Positions 1 to 7,752 of a DNA stretch of 8,876 nt are shown here, one piece after another; position 1 is the stretch's first letter; each line of letters begins with the position of its first letter. The stretch is from assembly GCA_001603685.1 (NCBI GenBank), contig LUZO01000168.1, positions 1 through 8,876 of the forward strand, in the 5' to 3' direction. The stretch is from Bacteroidales bacterium Bact_23 (GTDB lineage Bacteria; Bacteroidota; Bacteroidia; Bacteroidales; Lentimicrobiaceae). The position numbers were made by a program, and so were the translations under genes. The notes under the pieces are model-generated. The model was given only the letters and a program-made list of their open reading frames with translations, was not told the DNA's origin and ran no database searches.

Positions 1-111
1 AAAAGTTCTATCTTCGTAGAAAGTTTAGTGAGAAGCTGGCCAGCGTTGAGTAGCGACCCGTTGGGTGCAAGTGTAAAAGACGACCATACTACAACAAAAC
101 GACTGACTTAA
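1..111 (+). other. Possible 3' end of an upstream gene (undecided frame)
   Basis: Two + strand frames are open from the window edge. One ends at the TAG at 51-53 with a charged tail (KFYLRRKFSEKLASVE), which looks like a normal protein C-terminus. The other stays open to the TAA at 109-111 with a Ser/Thr-rich tail (ending DDHTTTKRLT). Only one can be real and both are too short to identify. I slightly prefer the shorter one because of its composition. The sequence ACCCGTTGGGT at 56-66, just after that stop, can form a tiny hairpin but has no T-run. Sequence to the left of the window would settle this. Confidence 0.2.
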
Positions 112-192
112 ACGAGAAAAATTAAACCATTTTGACAGGTGACCAAAGACAGAAAAACGATATTATAAACGGACAGAAATTAATCCGACACG

Positions 193-216
193 CAGACCGA
201 CCCTCTGTTTTTTTTT
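193..216 (+). terminator. Weak intrinsic terminator-like hairpin
   Basis: CAGA (193-196) can pair with TCTG (204-207) around a 7-nt loop, and nine T residues follow directly (208-216). A four-pair stem is short for a Rho-independent terminator, so this is a weak call. Its position, downstream of a possible gene tail and upstream of the operon promoter, would suit the end of the preceding transcription unit. Confidence 0.25.
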
Positions 217-319
217 GCCAACGCACATTTTTTAAATACAATTTTCGCCAGCCGCACGGTCAAGCACATTTGGTTTTTTCCAACCCACAAGCCAACACAA
301 AAAAACCAAAAGAGCTTGC
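217..319 (+). repeat. Intergenic stretch sharing repeat words with the gap after hsdM
   Basis: This gene-free, C-rich/G-poor stretch contains three words that recur exactly in the gap after hsdM: GCCAACGCACAT (217-228 and 7550-7561), CAAGCACATT (261-270 and 7525-7534) and AAAGAGCTTGC (309-319 and 7576-7586). Order and spacing differ, so this is not a simple direct repeat; it looks like diverged copies of a dispersed intergenic repeat. An 84-codon open frame runs through it (132-386), but its product is Gln/His/Lys-rich, matches no family I know, and is probably not a gene. Beyond this, the promoter and the weak hairpin, I see nothing in positions 112-411. Confidence 0.4.
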
Positions 320-377
320 CCCTGCCCACCTACGACAAAACCGTGAACAATTACACTATCAGACGATGTATTTTTAC

Positions 378-385
378 TATCTTTG
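378..385 (+). promoter_or_regulatory. Bacteroidota-type -7 promoter element of the R-M operon
   Basis: TATCTTTG at 378-385 fits the TAnnTTTG -7 consensus of Bacteroidota primary sigma factors exactly. Transcription would start near 391-394, leaving a leader of about 20 nt before the ATG at 412. No good TTTG -33 box lies at the right distance; the nearest candidate is TTAC at 351-354 with a 23-nt spacer. The location just before the first gene of a five-gene operon supports the call. Confidence 0.45.
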
Positions 386-411
386 ACGTGTTAAAAATTA
401 ATTAGGCTTCA

Positions 412-600
412 ATGAACCGAATTAAAGAAGTATTGAAAGAAAAAGGCATCTCACAGACTTGGCTTGCCAAAAAGTTGGACAAAAGTTACAACACCGTAAA
501 TGAGTATGCTCGTAACGTGAGACAGCCAAGTATTGAGGACTTGTACCGTATTGCAAAACTTCTGGACGTTAACGCCAAAGATTTATTGAAAGAAGAATGA
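412..600 (+). CDS. Small Cro/CI-family helix-turn-helix regulator
   Basis: A 62-residue protein that is almost entirely one XRE/Cro-CI DNA-binding domain. Helix 2 is about residues 15-22 (QTWLAKKL), the recognition helix is about residues 25-35 (SYNTVNEYARN), and the usual closing pattern follows (RQPSIEDLYRIAKLLDV, 37-53). There is no effector or dimerisation extension. It is the first gene of the R-M operon, and its TGA overlaps the hsdR ATG in an ATGA junction (597-600), so translation of the two is probably coupled. By family and position it most likely acts as a controller of the operon, comparable with C proteins of other R-M systems. Whether it activates or represses cannot be read from the sequence, and I found no clear operator palindrome near 330-411. 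The domain call is secure; the role is inference. Confidence 0.85.
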   Translation: MNRIKEVLKEKGISQTWLAKKLDKSYNTVNEYARNVRQPSIEDLYRIAKLLDVNAKDLLKEE

Positions 601-3563
601 GTAAAGAGAATCAAATAGAAGAAACTTTAATAGAGCAACTGAAAGGGCTGAAATACATCCATCGCCCTGACATAGTTGACAGAAAAACACTGGAACAAAA
701 CTTCAAAACAAAATTTGAAGCACTCAACCGTGTTCGATTATCTGAAAGTGAGTTTTTGAGACTGAGAGAAGAAATCATTGAACCTGATGTGTTCAAGGCT
801 TCCAAGCTTCTGCGTGAAAGACAATACTTCCAACGTGAAGACGGAACGCCTTTGCATTACACTTTGGTAAACAACAAAGACTGGTGCAAAAATGATTTTG
901 AAGTTATCAGTCAGTTACGCATCAATACCGAAAATAGCCACCAACGCTACGACATCATTTTGCTAATTAACGGTTTGCCTGTGGTGCAGATTGAATTAAA
1001 GAAGCTCGACATTTCACCAAGAAAAGCAATGCAGCAAATTGTGGATTACAAAAACGAACCGGGCAACGGTTACGGAAATTCACTCCTTTGCTTTATGCAG
1101 TTGTTTATTGTAAGCAACAAAACGAATACGTACTATTTTGCCAATAACAAAAACCAACATTTTGCTTTCAACGCTGATGAACAGTTTTTGCCGATTTATC
1201 AGTTGGCAGACGAGAACAATAAAAAAATAACGCACCTTGACTTGTTCGCTGAAAAATTTCTGACCAAATGCACATTGGGAAGTATGATAAGCAAGTATAT
1301 GATGCTGGTGGAAAGTGAGCAAAAACTGCTCATTATGCGACCTTATCAGATTTATGCTGTAAAAGCCATCGTGGATTGCATTCAGCAAAATCGTGGCAAC
1401 GGCTACATCTGGCATACCACAGGAAGCGGTAAAACCTTGACTTCATTCAAAGCATCTACCTTGTTAAAGGACAACCCCGATATTGAAAAGTGTTTGTTTG
1501 TGGTGGACCGTAAAGACCTTGACCGACAAACACGTGAGGAATTCAATAAATTTCAGGAAGGTAGTGTGGAAGAAAATACCAATACCGAAACTTTGGTAAA
1601 GCGTTTACTTTCTACCGACTATGCCGACAAGGTAATTGTTACCACCATTCAAAAATTAGGATTGGCTTTGGATGGTACCAACAAAAAGAACTACAAGGAA
1701 CGACTAGAGCCGCTGCGGAACAAACGAATGGTTTTCATTTTTGACGAGTGCCACCGTTCGCAGTTTGGTGAAAATCACAAAGCGATTAAAGAGTTTTTTC
1801 CGAATGCCCAGTTATTTGGCTTTACTGGAACACCCATCTTTGACGAAAACGCATCGTACAACATACGAGAAGGAGAATACGCATCATACAAAACCACACA
1901 AGATATTTTTGAAAAGCAATTACACGCTTACACCATCACCCACGCCATTGACGACCGAAATGTGTTGCGTTTTCACATTGACTATTTCAAAGGAAAAGGC
2001 AGCCAAAACCCAAAACCAGGAGAAGCAATTGCCCAACAAGCCGTAGTAGAAGCCATTTTAGAAAAACACGATGCTGCCACCAATTCAAGGAAATTCAATG
2101 CGGTATTGGCAACTGCATCCATCAATGATGCCATAGCGTACTACAACCTTTTCAAGGAAGTACAGAAAAAGAAACAAGCGGAAAATCCTGATTTTGTTCC
2201 CTTGAACATTGCTTGCGTGTTTTCGCCACCTGCCGAAGGAAACAAAGACATTCAGCAAATACAAGAAGATTTAACGCAAGAGAAAGAGGACAACAAACAA
2301 AATCCCGAAGAAAAGAAAGCGGCTCTCAAAACCATTATTGACGACTACAACAAGCAATACGGCACAAACCACGATTTATATCTTTTCGACTTGTATTACC
2401 AAGATGTGCAAAGACGCATCAAAGACCAAAAATGGACGAATAAGGAATTGCCCCACAGCCAAAAGATTGATATTACCATTGTGGTAGATATGTTGCTCAC
2501 GGGTTTTGACAGTAAATACCTTAACACCTTGTATGTGGACAAAAACCTGAAATACCACGGATTGATTCAGGCATTTTCACGCACCAATCGGGTGCTGAAC
2601 GACACCAAACCTTACGGCAACATTTTGGATTTCCGTTCGCAACAAGAAGCCGTCAATACGGCCATTGCCTTGTTCTCTGGTGAGGATAATGGCAAAGCCA
2701 AAGAAATTTGGTTGGTTGACCCTGCCCCTGTGGTGATAGACAAATACCAAAAAGCGGTAGAAGCTTTGGGCATTTTTATGCAAGAACACAATTTGGTAAA
2801 CGAACCGCAGGAAGTCTATAACCTGAAAGGCGATGCGGCAAGAATAGCTTTTGTGAAAAACTTCAAGGAAGTACAACGACTCAAAACACAGTTGGACCAA
2901 TACACCGACATCACCGAAGAACAAAAGACGAAGATTGAAGCCATTTTGCCAACCGAAACCTTACAGGAATTCCGAAGCTCGTACATTGAAACGGCCAAAC
3001 AACTGAGAGAAATACAACAGAAAAGCGGTGAGGATGCACCGCCCGAAATACAGCAATTGGATTTTGAATTTGTGTTGTTTGCTTCTGCCGTGATTGATTA
3101 CGACTACATTATGAACCTGATTGCTGATAGTACGCAGAAGAAACCTGCCAAGCAAAAAATGACCAAGGCACAGGTGATTAGTTTGCTGAGCAGTAATGCC
3201 AACCTGATGGATGAGCAGGAGGATTTGACCGAGTACATCAACAGTTTGGATTGGAATAGTGGACAAGATGTAGAAACGCTTCGCAAAGGGTACGACACCT
3301 TTAAAGACGACAAATACAACAAAGAACTTGCAAAAATTGCCAATGACCACGGCTTGAAAACGGCTGACTTGAAAAACTTTGTTGAGCAGATTTTGAGCCG
3401 AATGATTTTTGACGGAGAAAAACTTACCGACCTGTTGGAACCCTTGGACTTGAGTTGGAAAGAACGCAGAGTAAAAGAATTGGCTTTGATGGCAGACTTA
3501 ATACCCCAATTAAAAAAACTGGCCCAAGGGCGAGAAATTTCTGGATTAGCAGCGTATGAGTAA
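597..3563 (+). CDS. hsdR: Type I restriction enzyme, restriction/translocation subunit HsdR (EcoR124-like)
   Basis: A 988-residue motor-nuclease subunit that joins HsdM and HsdS to translocate and cut unmodified DNA with ATP. The N-terminal HSDR_N nuclease domain has a PD-(D/E)xK-type core with D119 and E133-L-K135. The superfamily 2 helicase motor follows: Walker A TTGSGKT (274-280), the DECH box (383-386, Walker B/motif II), TGTP (410-413, motif III), LTGFD (634-638, motif V) and QAFSRTNR (658-665, motif VI, with R662 and R665). The C-terminal helical region, to the end at GREISGLAAYE, resembles the EcoR124 family that docks on the methylase. Length is normal for the family and all key residues are present, so it looks functional. 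The start overlaps the regulator stop by 4 bp; the end overlaps hsdS by 8 bp. The large internal open frames in other phases are coding shadows. Confidence 0.96.
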   Translation: MSKENQIEETLIEQLKGLKYIHRPDIVDRKTLEQNFKTKFEALNRVRLSESEFLRLREEIIEPDVFKASKLLRERQYFQREDGTPLHYTLVNNKDWCKNDFEVISQLRINTENSHQRYDIILLINGLPVVQIELKKLDISPRKAMQQIVDYKNEPGNGYGNSLLCFMQLFIVSNKTNTYYFANNKNQHFAFNADEQFLPIYQLADENNKKITHLDLFAEKFLTKCTLGSMISKYMMLVESEQKLLIMRPYQIYAVKAIVDCIQQNRGNGYIWHTTGSGKTLTSFKASTLLKDNPDIEKCLFVVDRKDLDRQTREEFNKFQEGSVEENTNTETLVKRLLSTDYADKVIVTTIQKLGLALDGTNKKNYKERLEPLRNKRMVFIFDECHRSQFGENHKAIKEFFPNAQLFGFTGTPIFDENASYNIREGEYASYKTTQDIFEKQLHAYTITHAIDDRNVLRFHIDYFKGKGSQNPKPGEAIAQQAVVEAILEKHDAATNSRKFNAVLATASINDAIAYYNLFKEVQKKKQAENPDFVPLNIACVFSPPAEGNKDIQQIQEDLTQEKEDNKQNPEEKKAALKTIIDDYNKQYGTNHDLYLFDLYYQDVQRRIKDQKWTNKELPHSQKIDITIVVDMLLTGFDSKYLNTLYVDKNLKYHGLIQAFSRTNRVLNDTKPYGNILDFRSQQEAVNTAIALFSGEDNGKAKEIWLVDPAPVVIDKYQKAVEALGIFMQEHNLVNEPQEVYNLKGDAARIAFVKNFKEVQRLKTQLDQYTDITEEQKTKIEAILPTETLQEFRSSYIETAKQLREIQQKSGEDAPPEIQQLDFEFVLFASAVIDYDYIMNLIADSTQKKPAKQKMTKAQVISLLSSNANLMDEQEDLTEYINSLDWNSGQDVETLRKGYDTFKDDKYNKELAKIANDHGLKTADLKNFVEQILSRMIFDGEKLTDLLEPLDLSWKERRVKELALMADLIPQLKKLAQGREISGLAAYE

Positions 3564-4773
3564 AGGAAAATTAATACCAGCAATAAGATTTCCTGAGTTT
3601 GTGAATGAAGGAGAATGGGAAAGCAAATTAATCGAAGAAATTGCTATATCCGAAAGTTCAAGTATGGCTTTGAATAAACTTGAATTGAAACCTAAAGGCT
3701 ATCCTGTTTACGGTGCAGATAGCATTGTAGGATACATTGACGATTTTCAGCAGGATCAAAAATACATTTCAATAGTAAAAGACGGTTCAGGTGTTGGAAG
3801 ATTGAATTTATGCCAAAGTCATTCATCCATACTTGGAACTTTAGTTTGTATAAAATCAAAAAATGAGAAACAGTTTCATTTAGATTGGATTTACTACCTT
3901 TTAAATACTGTTGATTTCTCTGTATATGTAAAAGGTGCAGGAATACCGCACATTTACTATTCAGATTTTAAACTCCAAAAGGTCTCAGTACCCAAACCAA
4001 AAGAACAACAAAAAATAGCATCTTGTCTTTCGTCTTTAGATGAAGTGATAGCCGCTCACAGCCAAAAGTTGGAGCTACTCAAAGATCACAAAAAAGGCTT
4101 GATGCAAAATCTTTTTCCGCAAGAAGGTGAAAAAGTGCCTAAGTATCGGTTTAAGGAGTTTGAGAAAGATGGGGAGTGGAAACAAAAAAGACTAGGTGAT
4201 CTTATTGAAGTCAAAGGCAGAATTGGCTACAGAGGCTATACTACAAATGACATTGTAAGTAAAGGCGAAGGAGCAATTTCAATGAGCCCAAGCAACATTG
4301 ATGAAAATTGGCACTTGAATTTTGAAAAAGCGACTTACATCACTTGGGAGAAATACTTTGAATCGCCTGAAATAATGTTAGAAGATGGTTTTACCGTACT
4401 TGTAAAAACAGGTTCATCCTACGGTAAAGCAGCATTCATCAAGAATTTACCTGAAAAAACAACCATCAATCCGCAGTTAGTTGTATTTAAGCCTACCAAA
4501 ATCAATAGCTACTTTCTTTACTTGCTTGTTACCAACACTTCAATTCAGAAGCAAATAAACGAAACCGTTGTGGGTGGTGCAATTCCAACATTATCGCAGG
4601 ATAGCATTTCAAAATTTGAAATCTATATTCCAAAGCTTACTGAACAGGAGAAAATTGCAAACTGCATTTCAACACTAAACGAGTTGATTGTTTCCCAAAC
4701 TCAGAAGATTGAACAATTGAAACTTCATAAAAAAGGTTTGATGCAAGGCTTGTTTCCCAAAATAGAAGAATAA
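3556..4773 (+). CDS. hsdS: Type I R-M specificity subunit HsdS
   Basis: A 405-residue DNA-recognition subunit with the usual two-fold pseudo-symmetry: target recognition domain 1 (about 20-144), central conserved region (145-188), target recognition domain 2 (about 206-357) and distal conserved region (358-401). The conserved regions are coiled-coil spacers matching at 27 of 44 positions and ending in GLMQNLFP and GLMQGLFP. Each half also opens similarly (RFPEFVNEGEW at 11-21, RFKEFEKDGEW at 198-208). The two recognition domains differ, so the expected target is a bipartite, asymmetric site; I cannot predict its bases. The protein bridges two HsdM and, in the full enzyme, two HsdR subunits. 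It starts inside the last codons of hsdR (8-bp overlap) and ends 2 bp before the next gene. No truncation is visible. Confidence 0.95.
   Translation: MSKGKLIPAIRFPEFVNEGEWESKLIEEIAISESSSMALNKLELKPKGYPVYGADSIVGYIDDFQQDQKYISIVKDGSGVGRLNLCQSHSSILGTLVCIKSKNEKQFHLDWIYYLLNTVDFSVYVKGAGIPHIYYSDFKLQKVSVPKPKEQQKIASCLSSLDEVIAAHSQKLELLKDHKKGLMQNLFPQEGEKVPKYRFKEFEKDGEWKQKRLGDLIEVKGRIGYRGYTTNDIVSKGEGAISMSPSNIDENWHLNFEKATYITWEKYFESPEIMLEDGFTVLVKTGSSYGKAAFIKNLPEKTTINPQLVVFKPTKINSYFLYLLVTNTSIQKQINETVVGGAIPTLSQDSISKFEIYIPKLTEQEKIANCISTLNELIVSQTQKIEQLKLHKKGLMQGLFPKIEE
3988..4119 (+). repeat. hsdS conserved spacer repeat, copy 1
   Basis: Encodes residues 145-188 of HsdS, the central spacer between the recognition domains. 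It pairs with the second copy at 4627-4758. The proteins match at 27 of 44 positions, and the best DNA match is around the codons for HKKGLMQ. Confidence 0.8.
4627..4758 (+). repeat. hsdS conserved spacer repeat, copy 2
   Basis: Encodes residues 358-401 of HsdS, the distal spacer. It is a diverged direct repeat of 3988-4119, offset by 639 bp. Together the pair defines the circular pseudo-symmetry of the specificity subunit. Confidence 0.8.
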
Positions 4774-4775
4774 AT

Positions 4776-5888
4776 ATGAGTACAGTAATAGAAATAGCAG
4801 AACAATTAAAGGCCACCAAGGAAAACATCATCCTTATTTATGCTTTTAATGCAACGGGAAAAACCCGCCTATCGGTAGAGTATAAAAACATCACAAAAGT
4901 AAAAGAAGACGGTAGGCATATTGGTGTTTATTATAATGCTTTTAGCGAAGACCTATTTGTATGGGATAATGACAACGACAATGGCGAACAGAATATAAAG
5001 CTTGACATCAAATTCAGCAGTTTAAATCGGCTTCATACCTTAATGACAGAGGAAGATGTAGAGAAAAAACTCATTCCATACAAAAGGAAATACAACTTCT
5101 ATTTTAACCCCAATGCAGACCCTGAGAAAGGTTATGACTCTGTTACATTCTACAAAATTGAAGACACTGAAAGCAAAACACCCATAAAAATTTCAAGAGG
5201 TGAAGAAAGGATTTTTGTCTGGTGTTTCTTCTTAGCTCTATTAGAGGTTGAAGGCTGGGCAGATACACAAAATGCCCACTTTTTTATTGACGACCCTGTT
5301 TCGAGTTTAGATGACCACAATATTTATGTTACGGCTTACACAGTCTTTGACTTGATATTGAAAGAATATGAAAAACGGAAAATTATCATCACCTCCCATC
5401 ATTTTGGTTTCCTAACCATTTTATCCGATATGCTTGGTAAAGGTGAGTATGTTAGCAAATTCAGAAATAGAGACAACTCAAAAAAATACAAGGAATTTAT
5501 ACTTGAGGGTAATGGTGATGAACTTTCATTAATAAAAACCAGAGATGGTGTATTTCTATACCACTTACGGTTGCTTCAAATCTTAAATCAGGCAAAGGAT
5601 TCAAAAGAAGTTTATACTTACCATTTTGCCCTTTTGAGGCAAGTACTTGAAAATATTGCATCATTTCTTGGTGTTGGGCAATTCGGTTATGTATTGGAAC
5701 AAATCGGAATAACCGACCCCCAACGTGTAGCATTTATTGTGAATGCACTATCACACTTAAATGTTTATTACCAACAAATTGACAAACCCGTTCCTGACAA
5801 CTTAGAATTGTTCAATGAAGTTTTGGAAAGGTTAATGACTAAATATCGTTTCGTAATTCCTAAAGAAGAATCAGACAATGACAAATAA
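4776..5888 (+). CDS. PrrC-like ABC-type ATPase, candidate anticodon nuclease in the hsd operon
   Basis: A 370-residue protein with an N-terminal ABC/AAA_13-type ATPase: P-loop AFNATGKT (23-30, K29), signature ISRGEER (139-145), Walker B with D-loop HFFIDDPVSSLDD (168-180), and a switch histidine in ITSHH (205-209). The remaining part, about residues 250-360, is helical and holds R288-QVL-E292 and, 35 residues on, H327 in NALSHLN. E. coli PrrC (396 residues) has an essential Arg320/Glu324/His356 set with the same RxxxE spacing, and it also sits in a type IC R-M operon, where it cleaves tRNA-Lys in the anticodon loop once a phage inhibits EcoprrI. Size, operon position and residues make this a good anticodon nuclease candidate. 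The tRNA target cannot be inferred. Oddities are Ala23 in place of the first P-loop glycine and insertion between hsdS and hsdM. An alternative is an RloA-like R-M-linked ATPase of unknown function. The ATPase call is firm; the nuclease call is inference. Confidence 0.65.
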   Translation: MSTVIEIAEQLKATKENIILIYAFNATGKTRLSVEYKNITKVKEDGRHIGVYYNAFSEDLFVWDNDNDNGEQNIKLDIKFSSLNRLHTLMTEEDVEKKLIPYKRKYNFYFNPNADPEKGYDSVTFYKIEDTESKTPIKISRGEERIFVWCFFLALLEVEGWADTQNAHFFIDDPVSSLDDHNIYVTAYTVFDLILKEYEKRKIIITSHHFGFLTILSDMLGKGEYVSKFRNRDNSKKYKEFILEGNGDELSLIKTRDGVFLYHLRLLQILNQAKDSKEVYTYHFALLRQVLENIASFLGVGQFGYVLEQIGITDPQRVAFIVNALSHLNVYYQQIDKPVPDNLELFNEVLERLMTKYRFVIPKEESDNDK

Positions 5889-7509
5889 AGACCAACAACA
5901 ATTAGGTAAAACCCTTTGGGATATAGCAGACAGCCTGCGAGGGGCAATGAATGCAGATGATTTTCGTGATTATATGCTTTCGTTTCTTTTTCTTAGGTAT
6001 TTGAGCCACAACTACGAAGAAGCGGCTAAAAAAGAATTGGGCAAAGACTATCCCAATCTGCCTGCATCAGATAGCAGAACACCACTTTCTGTTTGGTATA
6101 AAGCCAATCAAGAAGAAGTAGCTGAGTTTGAAAAACAGATGCGTAGAAAAGTGCATTATGTTATCCAGCCCGACCACTTGTGGAGCAACATCAGCGAAAT
6201 GGCACGAACCCAAAACGCAGAATTGTTGGTAACGCTGGAATCAGGTTTTCGCTATATAGAAAACGAATCTTTTGAAAGTGCCTTTCAAGGCTTGTTTTCT
6301 GAAATCAATCTGAACTCTGAAAAACTTGGAAAGACATCAGCAGAACGTAACAAAAAACTCTGCACCATTATCCAAAAAATTGCCGAAGGCATTGCCGATT
6401 TTTCAACCGATTCAGACACCTTGGGTGATGCTTACGAATACTTAATTGGTCAGTTTGCTGCAGGTTCAGGCAAAAAGGCTGGAGAGTTTTATACCCCACA
6501 GCAAATTTCAACTATCCTTTCCGAGATTGTCACCTTAGACAGCCAAGAGCCAAAAACGGGCAAAAAAGGGAAATTGGACAAAGTGCTCGACTTTGCTTGT
6601 GGTTCAGGTTCATTGTTGCTCAACGTGAGAAAACGAATGAAAGACAGTGGCGGAAGCATTGGTAAAATTTACGGACAAGAAAAAAACATCACCACCTACA
6701 ACCTTGCCCGAATGAATATGCTGTTGCACGGAATGAAAGACACCGAGTTTGAGATATTCCACGGTGACACCTTAGAAAATAGTTGGAATATTCTCAACGA
6801 AATGAATCCAAGTAAAAAAGTGGAGTTTGATGCCATTGTAGCAAATCCACCTTTTAGTTTGCGTTGGGAACCGAATGACACTTTAGCCGAAGATTTCCGT
6901 TTCAAAAGCTATGGGTTAGCTCCCAAATCAGCAGCCGATTTTGCTTTCTTGTTACACGGTTTTCACTTCTTGGCAAAAGAAGGAACAATGGCAATCATTT
7001 TGCCGCACGGTGTTTTGTTCCGTGGTGGTGCAGAAGAACGCATCAGAACCAAATTGTTAAAAGACAATCACATTGACACCGTAATTGGTTTGCCATCTAA
7101 CCTATTCTACTCGACAGGCATTCCCGTTTGTATTTTGGTATTGAAGAAATGTAAAAAGCACGATGATGTTTTATTCATCAATGCTTCGGAGCATTATCAA
7201 TCAGGCAAGAGACAAAATACACTCAGAGAAGGCGAAAACGGAGAGCCAAACGACATTCGAAAAATCATTGAAACCTATCAATACCGACCAGAACACGTAG
7301 AGAAATATGCTCGAAGAGTTTCAATGGACGAAATTGAAAAGAACGGGTACAACCTAAACATTTCAAGATATGTAAGTACATCAGAAGATGAAGTACAAAT
7401 TGACTTGAAAGAAGTGAATGATAAACTCACAAAAATTAATGACAGCATAAAAGAAAACACAGACAAACACAATGAATACTTGATAGAGTTGGGATTGAAA
7501 CCGATTTAA
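5878..7509 (+). CDS. hsdM: Type I R-M DNA adenine methyltransferase subunit HsdM
   Basis: A 543-residue N6-adenine methyltransferase that acts with HsdS to methylate the host's recognition sites and forms the core of the restriction complex. The N-terminal HsdM_N helical domain covers about residues 8-150 (LGKTLWDIADSLRGAMNADD at 9-28). The N6_Mtase domain follows, with GEFYTPQQIS before the SAM-binding motif DFACGSG (238-244, a variant of DPxCGSG), and the catalytic NPPF (323-326). The C-terminal helical tail would contact HsdS. Length and motifs are normal. It is the last gene of the operon and begins within the preceding ATPase gene (11-bp overlap), which argues for coupled translation. 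It is unusual that the protective methylase is encoded last, after the nuclease subunit. No terminator is obvious after the TAA. Confidence 0.96.
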   Translation: MTNKDQQQLGKTLWDIADSLRGAMNADDFRDYMLSFLFLRYLSHNYEEAAKKELGKDYPNLPASDSRTPLSVWYKANQEEVAEFEKQMRRKVHYVIQPDHLWSNISEMARTQNAELLVTLESGFRYIENESFESAFQGLFSEINLNSEKLGKTSAERNKKLCTIIQKIAEGIADFSTDSDTLGDAYEYLIGQFAAGSGKKAGEFYTPQQISTILSEIVTLDSQEPKTGKKGKLDKVLDFACGSGSLLLNVRKRMKDSGGSIGKIYGQEKNITTYNLARMNMLLHGMKDTEFEIFHGDTLENSWNILNEMNPSKKVEFDAIVANPPFSLRWEPNDTLAEDFRFKSYGLAPKSAADFAFLLHGFHFLAKEGTMAIILPHGVLFRGGAEERIRTKLLKDNHIDTVIGLPSNLFYSTGIPVCILVLKKCKKHDDVLFINASEHYQSGKRQNTLREGENGEPNDIRKIIETYQYRPEHVEKYARRVSMDEIEKNGYNLNISRYVSTSEDEVQIDLKEVNDKLTKINDSIKENTDKHNEYLIELGLKPI

Positions 7510-7752
7510 TGCCCACGCTATTTGCAAGCACATTGCCAAAGCCCCACGAGCCAACGCACATACCAAAGCTTTGTCAAAGAGCTTGCAAAGCCAACGCAAC
7601 GAGAGAAATTGTTTTAAAAAATTTGCCGACACCAAAAAAAAATAAAAAACGCTGACACACGAGCCGACAAAAAAAGAAGAAAGTAATATGACAATGACAC
7701 GGAAACTGAATATTGACAATGGTTTACAAGACTGGAAGAAAGAACACCAGGC
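7510..7752. other. Gene-free gap after hsdM with dispersed repeat words
   Basis: I see no convincing gene here. The + strand of 7511-7604 is C/A-rich and repetitive: GCCAACGCA occurs at 7550-7558 and 7590-7598, GCAAGCACATTGCCAAAGCC lies at 7524-7543, and the perfect 10-bp palindrome CAAAGCTTTG lies at 7564-7573. Several words match the stretch before the operon (217-319). Positions 7605-7690 are A-rich with three poly-A tracts. A 79-codon frame from the ATG at 7688 runs on through the palindromic element, and I do not accept it as a gene. I could find neither a clear intrinsic terminator for the hsd operon nor a TAnnTTTG promoter for thsB. Confidence 0.5.

Noticed and set aside
132..386. 84-codon + strand open frame before the regulator
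   Set aside because: It runs through the repeat-like stretch, the T-run and the promoter element; the product is Gln/His/Lys-rich and of no recognisable family, and the start has no support.
1080..1415. 111-codon - strand open frame within hsdR
   Set aside because: Antisense shadow of the nuclease-motor linker of hsdR, with no promoter or start signal of its own.
3104..3583. 159-codon - strand open frame within hsdR
   Set aside because: It is a shadow of hsdR, whose C-terminal region is intact and family-typical; the product is Ser/Phe/Leu-rich and unlike any known protein.
7510..7690. CRISPR-like repeats after hsdM
   Set aside because: The recurring words are only 9-12 bp, at irregular spacing, without uniform spacers, and no cas gene is present.
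7381..7719. 112-codon - strand open frame overlapping the hsdM 3' end
   Set aside because: It is antisense to the certain hsdM coding sequence and to A-rich repeats, which yields Phe/Leu-rich strings that mimic membrane segments.
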